From Priapulus caudatus (lineage: Eukaryota > Priapulida > Priapulimorpha > Priapulimorphida > Priapulidae), in the NCBI RefSeq assembly GCF_000485595.1, contig NW_014578535.1, positions 34,721 to 55,522 of the forward strand: a stretch of 20,802 bases of DNA, written 5' to 3'. Made by a program: the position numbers and the translations under genes. This document shows, piece by piece, positions 9,828 through 18,800 of this stretch. The number at the start of each line of letters is the position of its first letter. Within the stretch, counting starts at the first letter, position 1. A model generated the notes under the pieces. That model had not been told where the DNA came from. It made no database searches and saw only the letters and a program-made list of their open reading frames with translations.

Positions 9828-12820
9828 CCGGCTACCAAACATACATCATTACCTGCTAGTACAAAACCAGAAGCAAAGCAAGCCAATGCTTCAACCAAGT
9901 CTAAACCAGGGACTAACCCACAGATATCACTGACTGCGACTTCCAAACCAGGAATAGAGCAAGCCAAAGCTCAAACCAAGTCTAAATCAGAGGTTATCCC
10001 ACAGAAACCACTGCCTACTAGTTCAAAGCCAGAAACAAAGCAAGCCAAAGCTCATAACAAGTCCAAACCAGAGTCTACCTCGCAGATATCACTGCCTGCT
10101 AGTTCAAAACCAAGAACAGAGCAAGCCAAAACTTCAACTAAGTCCAAACCAGAGACTACCCCAGAGAAATCACTGCCTGCTAGTTCCAAAGGAGAAACAG
10201 AGCAAACCAAAGCTCTAAATAAGTCCAAACCAGAGATTACCCCACAGAAATCACTGCCTGCTGGTTCAAAGCCAGAAACAACACAAGCCAAAGCTCATAA
10301 CAAGTCTAAACCAGAGTCTATCCCACAGGTACCACTGGCAACGACTGCAAAACCAATGACAGCTCAAACAAAACTGCCAACCAAGTCCAAATCAAGTACT
10401 GGCCAGACATCACTGCTTTCTAGTACAAAGCCAGAAACACAGCAACCGAAAGCTCTGAATAAGGGCAAAGGAAAGACTACCCCACAGATATCACTGACTG
10501 CGACTGCAAAACCAGATACAGAGCAAGCCAAAGCTCTAAATAAAGGCAAACCAGAGACTACCCCACAGAAATCACTGCCTATGAGTTCAAAGCCAGAAAC
10601 AAAACAAGCCAAAGTTCCTAACAAGTCCATACCAGAGATTGCTCCACAGAAATCGCTGCCTGCTAGTTCAAAGCCAGAAACAAAACAGGCCAAAGCTCCA
10701 ACTAATGCACAATCAGAGAGTACTAAACATACATCATTACCTGCTAGTACAAAACCAGAAGCAAAGCAAGCCAAAGCTTTCAACAAGTCTAAACCAGGGA
10801 CTACCCCACAGATATCACTGACTGCGACTTTTAAACCAGAAATAAAGCAAGCCAAAGCTCTAAATAAATCCAAACCAGAGGCTACCCCACAGAAATCACT
10901 GCCTACTAGTTCAAAGCCAGAAACAGAGCAAGCCAAAGGTCTAACTAAATCACAATCAGAGAGTACCTCACAGACATCCCAGACGGCTAGTTCAAAACCA
11001 GAAACAGAACAACCCCAAGCTCCAACAAAGTCAAAAGCAGACAGTACTAGACAGGCATCAGTGTCTTCTACTACAAAGCCAGACGTAAAGCCGCCGAAAG
11101 CTTGGAATAAGTCCAAACCAGAGACCACCCAACAGAAATCACTGTCTGCTATTTCAGAGGCAGAAACAGAGCAAGCCAAAGCATCGACCAAGTCCAAACC
11201 AGAGAGTACGAAACGTTCCTCACTACTAAACCACTCCAGTTCAAAACCAGAAACCAGTCAACACAAAGCTCTTGTTAAGTCAAAATTTGACAGTACCCCA
11301 CAGCCACCACAGCCTGGTACATCAAAACTAGGAATAAAGCAAGCCAATAAACCAACCAAGTCCAAATCTGAAAGTACCTCACAGCCACCACAGCCTGCTA
11401 ATAAGCTAGAAACAGAGCAAGCCAAGCATCCAACTAATGCACAATCAGAGAGTACCATACAGACATTATTCCCTGCTAGTACAAAACCAGAAGCAAAGCA
11501 AGCCAAAGCTCCTAACAAGTCCATACCAGAGATTACCCCACTGAAATCACTGCCTACTAGATCAAAGCCAGAAACAGAGCAAGTCAAAGCTTCAACTAAA
11601 TTACAATCAGAGAGTACCACACACACATCACAGACGGCTAGTTCAATACGAGAAACAGAACAACCCCAAGCTCCAACAAAGTCAAAATCAGACAGTACTA
11701 GACAGGCATCACTGTCTGCTACTTCAAAGGTAGAAACAGCGCAAGCCAAAGCATCGACCAAGTCCAAACCAGAGAGTACGAAACGTTCGTCACTACCAAA
11801 CCACTCCAGTTCAAAACCAGAAATCAGTCAACACAAAGATCTTGTCAAGTCAAAATCGGAAAGTACCCCACAGCCACCACAACCTGCTACTTCAAATCTG
11901 GGAACAAAGCAAGCCAATGAACCAACCAAGGCCAAATCTGAAAGTACATCACATACACCACAGCCTGGTAGTTTAAAGCCAGAAACAAAGCAAGTCAAAG
12001 CTCCAACCAAGTCCAAATCAGAAAATACACCACAGACACAACAGCTGTCTAGTTCGAAGCCAGAAACAGAGCAAACTAAATCTCCAACCAAATCAATATT
12101 AGCGTGTACCCCACAAACACCACAGCCTGCTACTTCAAAACTGGGAACAAAGCAAGCTAATGAACCAACCAAGTCCAAATCTGAAAGTACATCACAGACA
12201 CAACAGATGTCTAGATCGAAGCCAGAAACAGAGCAACCCAAAGCTCTAACCAAGTCCAAATCAGAAAGTACCTCACAGCCACCACAGCCTGCTAGTAAGC
12301 CAGAAACAGAGCAAGCCAAGTCTCTAACTAATGCACAATCAGAGAGTACCATACAGACATTATTACCTGCTAGTACAAAACCAGAAGCAAAGCAAGCCAA
12401 AGCTTCTAACAAGACTAAGCCAACGACTACCACACAGATATCACTGACTTCGACTTCCAAACCAGAAACAGAGCAAGCCAAAGCTCTAAATAAGTCCAAA
12501 CCAGAGACTACCCCACAGAAATTACTGCCTACTTGTTCCAAGCCAGAAACAAAACAAGCCAAAGCTCTTAACAAGTCTATACCAGAGGCTACCACACAGA
12601 TATCTCGCCCTGCTACTTCCAAACGAGAAACAGAGCAAGCCGTAGCTTCCACCACGTCCAAGTCAGAGAGTCTCCCAAAGAAAATACCGCATTCTAATTC
12701 AAAATCAGAAACAAACCAACACAAAACGTTAACTGAGGCTTCTTCAGAGTTTCCCCCACAGTCATCACCACCTGCATGTTCAAAATATGGAACAAACTTA
12801 TCTGAGCCGGTCACCACATT
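9828..12820 (+). repeat. 81-nt (27-aa) SKPET / NKSKPE coding repeat array
   Basis: About 37 units in frame. Each has a KSKPE.T core, a PQ..LPA stretch, then [10 protein letters not shown]. The DNA is A- and C-rich and CpG-poor, unlike the CpG-rich exon on both sides. Variant units recur in blocks: the NAQSES variant starts at 10704, 11436 and 12330, with a corrupted copy at 9810, giving spacings of 894, 732 and 894 bp. The NHSSSKPE block appears twice (about 11230 and 11800). The array probably encodes a disordered Lys/Pro/Thr/Ser-rich region. Antisense frames across it stay open only because of the repeat. Confidence 0.92.
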
Positions 12821-15800
12821 GACCACGGCTCCAAGTCAAGGTGGATGCGATAGTACACTGCAGACATTACTATTTGTCAGTGCAAAGCCAGAAGGAGAGG
12901 ACGTTGTCGCGCGCGAACCGGAGGCAGGCCGCAACACGACCTCGAACGAGACCTCGAACGCGACCTCGAACGCGACCTTGAACGCGACCTCAGTGACGAC
13001 CTTCAAGGCGATGTTGAATGCGGAGCGGCGGGAGAAAGACACTGCCGGAGGGTCGGCGGACGTTTCCCACGGCGACGCGTCCCGTTGCCGCGACAACGCC
13101 CCGCTGCCTCCGACGACGAACTCGCTTCTCAAGGCGATGCTGGGTCACGACGATCTGTCGTCCGACGCGAAATCGCCGGGAACGCGCGCGGCGACCGGGA
13201 CGCGTCCGGACGAGGAATCCCGGATCCCGGACGCATCCCGAACGCCGACGACGAGCTCTCCCCTCGCTGTGACGAACGATTCCCAGACGGGATCGATCCG
13301 AGCGAGCGATGATCCCGGGAGCAGGATGGCGGGCGGCGGCGGCAGCAGCAACGGCAGCGGACTGTTAGCGGTGGACTGGCGTAAGTACTGGATCACGTAC
13401 GGCGAGTACACAGCGCGCCACGCGTCGTCCGATGGCAACGCCGCGGGCAAGCGTCGCCGCAGCGACTCCTCGCCCGATCACCGCCCCACTGCAAAGAGGC
13501 TGCGTTGCGAAGTTCCCCATCGACGATCTGCCACAGAGAACCACGAGAGAAGCCTATCGACACCTTCCGAGGAAAGAGAGAAGGAAGCCAGGGATGCGGG
13601 AAGGAGCGATGGCAAGCGCGGCGATCGCCAGCTTACGATGGATGGGAAAGATAGTCGGTCTAGAGGCGCGGAGATGATATTGAGCAGACGTCGAAATCCG
13701 GACGCGAGAGATGATTGCAGGAGATGCCGCGAAAGGATAGACCGCGTGTCTGTATGTGTTGACGCGAGCGACAAATCCGCTGTTGACTGTGGACCGAGAG
13801 ACGATAGGACGGCGGGTCGAGATGCAAACGACCGCGAAGTGAGAAACAACGTGGCCAAAGATGGTAAAGATGACGATCAGTGTAACGATCACAATAACAT
13901 AACGGAGAAACCGAAACGACGCATCGACGAAAAAATAATCGCCGGAGACGAGCGACCGGACAAAGCGAACGCTGGCTACCGCTGTGCCCTCTGTCGCTAC
14001 GCGACGCCGCGTCACGTGTCGCTCGTGCGTCACGCGTACGTCGTCCACGGCGACGCCGATGCGCCCTCGCAGCTTCCGTCGCCCGCGGCGACGACGACGA
14101 CGATGACGACGACGACGCGGGGTGCAGCGTCGTGGCGCTGCCGCTACTGCGTGGCGGCGTACCCGAGCGCGGACCGGCTGCGCTGGCACGTGCGCTCGCA
14201 CACGGGCGAGTACATCTACTCCTGCTCACTGTGCCGCTTCCCGGCAAACCGGAGCGTGGAGGTTGTCGAACACTGCATGGACCGGCACCCGGGGCGGCGC
14301 GACGCGGCGGTGGTGGAGCGCGGCGACGGAGGCGAGGCGGCGGGACGCCTGGACACGATGTACGAGTGCACGGCGTGCGGAGTCGTCAAGATTGATGCGG
14401 CAGGCGCGGAGCAGCATGTGCGGCTTTGCCGCGGCAACGCGCCCGGCGCGGACGAGCACATGTCGTGTCGCTACGGAAAGGTGCCAAAGCTGAGAGAGGT
14501 GCCGCTGTCGGACGGGAAAGCCGCCGCTTCCCTTCCCCTGATTTCCGCGGGACGAGCTGGCGGACAGGATAAGGTTGTGGAGGAAGCTTGCGAGAGGGAG
14601 GCTTGCGATACTATCGAGAGGGAGGCTTGCGTTGAGAAGGAAGCTTGCATCGAGAAGGAAGCTTGCATCACAAAGGAAGCTGCCACTGAGAACAAATATG
14701 GCATTACAAAGGAAGCTTGCATAGAGAAGGAAGCTTGCGTTGAGAAGACAACTTGCTTTGAGAGAGAAACTTGTAGCAGCACTGCGACCGAGAAAGTAGA
14801 CGTTTGCAACAACAACGTTGCCGCGGTCGACGGATGTCCTCGCGAAAAACACGTGCTTGACGAAAACAAACGAACGTCGCACGAAGATGTCTGCGACGTT
14901 GCGACAGCGACAAACGAACATCTCGATGACACGACCTCGCTCCACAAAGATGTGCACAGCGACGCATCGGTCGACGTGCCCACAACAAGCAAACGTCTTT
15001 ATAAGACTACCTTGCTCCATAAATACGCATGCAGCGACACATCAGTTGACGCACCCACAACAACAAGCGAACGTCTCTACGACACAACCATGCTCCACAA
15101 AGACGCACGCGGCGACACATCGGTCGACGCGCCCACAACGACAAGCGAACGTCTCTCCGACGCGACCACGTTGCACAAAGACGCATGCAGCGACGCATCG
15201 GTCGACGCGCCCACAACAAGCGAACATCTCTGTGACACGCCCTCGCTCCACCAAGACGCGTCAGTCGACGTGCCCACAACAAGCGAACGTCTCTGTGACA
15301 CTACCTCGCTACACAAAGACGCACCACTCGACGCGCCCACAACAAGCGAACGTCTCTGTGATACGACCTCGCTCCAGAAAAACGCATGCAGCGACCCATC
15401 AGGCGACGCACCCACAACAACAAGCGAACGTCTCTGCGACAGCACCGAACACGTTGTCGTGGACGAAGCAGTTGGCATCGAGAACGAAATCAGCGGAGGA
15501 GCGATGAATGAACCCACGCCCGGGCGGGAGGCCACGGCCGAGACGCCGGCCGAGACGCGGCACTGCGAGACGCCGCCTCTGCAGTCCCCGACGACGACGA
15601 CGACGACGACGGACGTCGACGTGGCGACCGCTTCCTTGCCTCGCCGCAGCCGCTTCCCGTGCGTGTCCTGCGAGGGTTACGTCGCTGAGGGGGAGTCGAA
15701 CTTCTATAACCACCTGCTGTGGCGCCACGGCTCCGACGCCCTGTTCGCTTGTTACTGGTGCGGCCTCCACTTCACCTCCGTCTCCACCCTCCTCACGCAC

Positions 15801-18800
15801 ATCGCCGCCGTGCACCCCCCGGCGCCCCCTGGTGGCTCAGACGGCGAAACGTTACGCGCAGACCTAGTCGACTTGCTCGTAGATGCGCTGATAGGTGGCG
15901 CCGCCGGCGGCAGCATGAACGCGACGATCTCGAGCAGTCGTGGAGGAGGGGAAGAGAGGCGGAGGGAGAAGGATGAGCGGGTGCTCGCATGGATGAGCGC
16001 GACGGGATTATTCCGGATTCTGCCCTCCTGCGAACCGCCGTTCTTCCGCTGTGCTGTCACCGGCTGCGCCGCCTTCCCGGGCGGGAGCGACGAGACCGAC
16101 TTCGTGCTGCACATAGAGGGCGCTCACGCGGCGGCGCAGGTGGCGCTGCCGTGCCCCTACTGCTTCGAGTTGCACGCGACCGCGACCTCTCTTGCCGAGC
16201 ACATGGTCGACGCGCACGCGCCGCTGGCGGCGTGCGTGTGCGCGGCGTGCAGCGGCGGCGCCCCCCAGTGGCGGCATCCGGCGGACCCGCGCGACGACGT
16301 GCGAACGTGGATTGTCGTGGGGCGCCGCTTGGCGGATGCGCGGGCGTGCGTGGAGCGACTCGTCTGCTGCGGCGTGGAGTACCTGCGCGTCGCCGATTTC
16401 GCCGAGCACGCCCGCGAGCGCCACCTGGGGAGTAGATTACTGGGTACATGCGGCTGCCGCCTCCCCATCGACGCGTTGGGGGACGTGGTGCGGCGCCACC
16501 TGGCGGCGTGCAGGGAGATCGACGCGTGGCAGTGCGTGTACTGCGCGCGCGGTCGGCCGTCGCCGGGCGAGATGGCGGCGCATGTGTGGGGCGCTCACCC
16601 GCTCGCGCCGCTCCTCATGTACGAGCGTGCGGCGGTGCCGCCCTCTGGCAACAACGACGACGCTGTGTGGCGGAAGTGGTCGTTCTTGCGGCGTGGGGAC
16701 GGCGGAGGGATGGACGTGGTGACGACGTGGGCGAAGCTGCAGACGATCGGCGTCACCACGGCAGTCGTGCTGATAATCCCCGAGCGCACGGTGCGGGTGG
16801 CGCCCCCTCGCGGCGGGGTCGTCGCCGCGAACTGGCCGCTGCGTGGCGCCGCGGCGGCGGCAGGGGCCCGCGCGATGCCCGCGAGTCACCGTGCTAATGT
16901 GGCGCCCTTTCATTCCGCCAGCGCCCCCTACCACACCGCCGCTGCCACCTATGCCGCTGCAACCTCTGCTGCTGCCACCTATGCTACTGCGGCACCTTCC
17001 AGCTACAGGACGAAGTTAACCTACATTCCGGCATTGCAAGCTAGGACGACGGCGAACCAGGATAGGCCCACGGCGAACCAAGATAGGCCCACGGCGAACA
17101 ACAATAGGCCCACGACGAACAACGATAGAACGACGGCAAACCACGACAGTACGACGCCAAACCACGATAGGCCAACGGCTACCCAACAACCCGGGGTGGA
17201 GCAGCCGCACTCGCAGCATAGAACAGCGGTGCAGTCACAGGGTGCGAGCGTGAGGCTTGCCAAAATCCTGCCCGCTACCACCCACCGTGAGACCGCCCCC
17301 ATCCGAAACCTGATCGCTCTCACCCACCATGCATCTGCCTCCACCCAAGTCCTGCCTGCTCCCACCCACCGTGGGACCGTCCCCACCCAAGTCCTGCCTG
17401 CTCCCACCCACTGTGGGACCGCCCCCACCCAACTCCTGCCCACTCCCACCCACCGTGGGACCGTCCCCACCCAACTCCTGCCCGCTCCCACCCACCGTGA
17501 GACCGCCCCCACCCAACTCCTGATCGCTCCCACCCACCGTGGGACCGCCCCCACCCAACTCTTGTCCGCTCCCACCCACCGTGGGACCGCCCCCACCCAA
17601 CTCCTGCCTGCTCCCACCCACCATGGGACCGCCCCCACCCAACTCCTGCCCGCTCCCACCCACCGTGCGTCTGCGCCCGCCCCCCGGCCTCCCTCCCGCG
17701 TGGCAGCGGATGCACGCTCCCACCCTCGCGCGGTAGCGCCACCTACTTGGCCGATAGCACGGATCAGCAACATCGGAAGTAAAGTCGCCGACAACGACAA
17801 GATGCGGCTGCGCCGTGCCTCCTCTCCTGCAGCAGAGACGGCAAAGGGCGTCGTCACGGCAACGGCGTTGCCGGCGGCTACGTGCGACGCGTCAGTGCTG
17901 CCTCCCGGCGGCGACAGCAGAATTAGGCTAAAGATTGTCGACGTGTTCTCGACGACGATGCCGGCTGAGGTCGCGGGGTCACCGGAGGTAGTAGATCATA
18001 AGGTCACCTGGTTGCCGAAAATTGTTGACATCACGGGGTCACCAGAGGTCACCGGGTCGCCTGAGATTGTCGCCGACGTGACATCATTTTGCGCGGCTCC
18101 GGAGCGCGATCTCGCGATATCACAGATAAAGACAGAGAGTGCTGACATGACGGCGCCGGCAGCAGCAGCAGCAGCAGCAGCTCCGAATCCTGACCCCGTG
18201 ACATCGCAGGCAGCCGCCGATTACGATGCCACGATGACAGAGAGGACAGGAGGTCGCGAGCCCGTGATGTCATTGACAGACGCAGGTCGCGAGCCCATGA
18301 TATCAGTGACTGACGCAGGTCGCGACCCTATGATGTCATCAATAGCTGCAAGTTGCGACCCTATGACGTCATCGATAGCTGCAGGGAGCGACCCTATGAC
18401 GTTATCGATAGCTGCAGGTCGCGACCCCATGACGTCATCAACAGACGCAGGTCAAGACCCCATGATGTCATCGACAGACGCAGGTCGTGACCCCATGACG
18501 TCATCGACAGATGCAGGTTGCAACCCCATAATGTCATCGACAGACACAGGTCGCGACCCCATGACGTCATCGACAGGTACAGGTCGCGACCCCATGATGT
18601 CATCGACAGGTGCAGGTCACGACCCCATGATGTCATCAACGGGTACAGGTTGCGACCCCATGATGACATTGATAGCTGCAGGTCGCGACCCCATGACATC
18701 ATTGCCAGGTGCAGGTCGCGTCCCCATGATGTCATCGACAGATGCAGGTTGCGACCCCATGACATCATCGACAGGTGCAGGTCGTGACCGCATGATGTCA

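Noticed and set aside
10356-10358. ATG as translation start of the giant protein
   Set aside because: The same frame and repeat continue upstream for about 176 codons; the ATG is inside a repeat unit.
10364-12826. Antisense open frames of 277, 169 and 332 codons
   Set aside because: They mirror the 81-nt repeat, whose codon pattern lacks antisense stops. The + strand frame is continuous with zinc fingers and is the only credible one.
17021-17857. Antisense frame of 278 codons with [12 protein letters not shown] repeats
   Set aside because: A shadow of the 42-nt coding array; it has no independent features.
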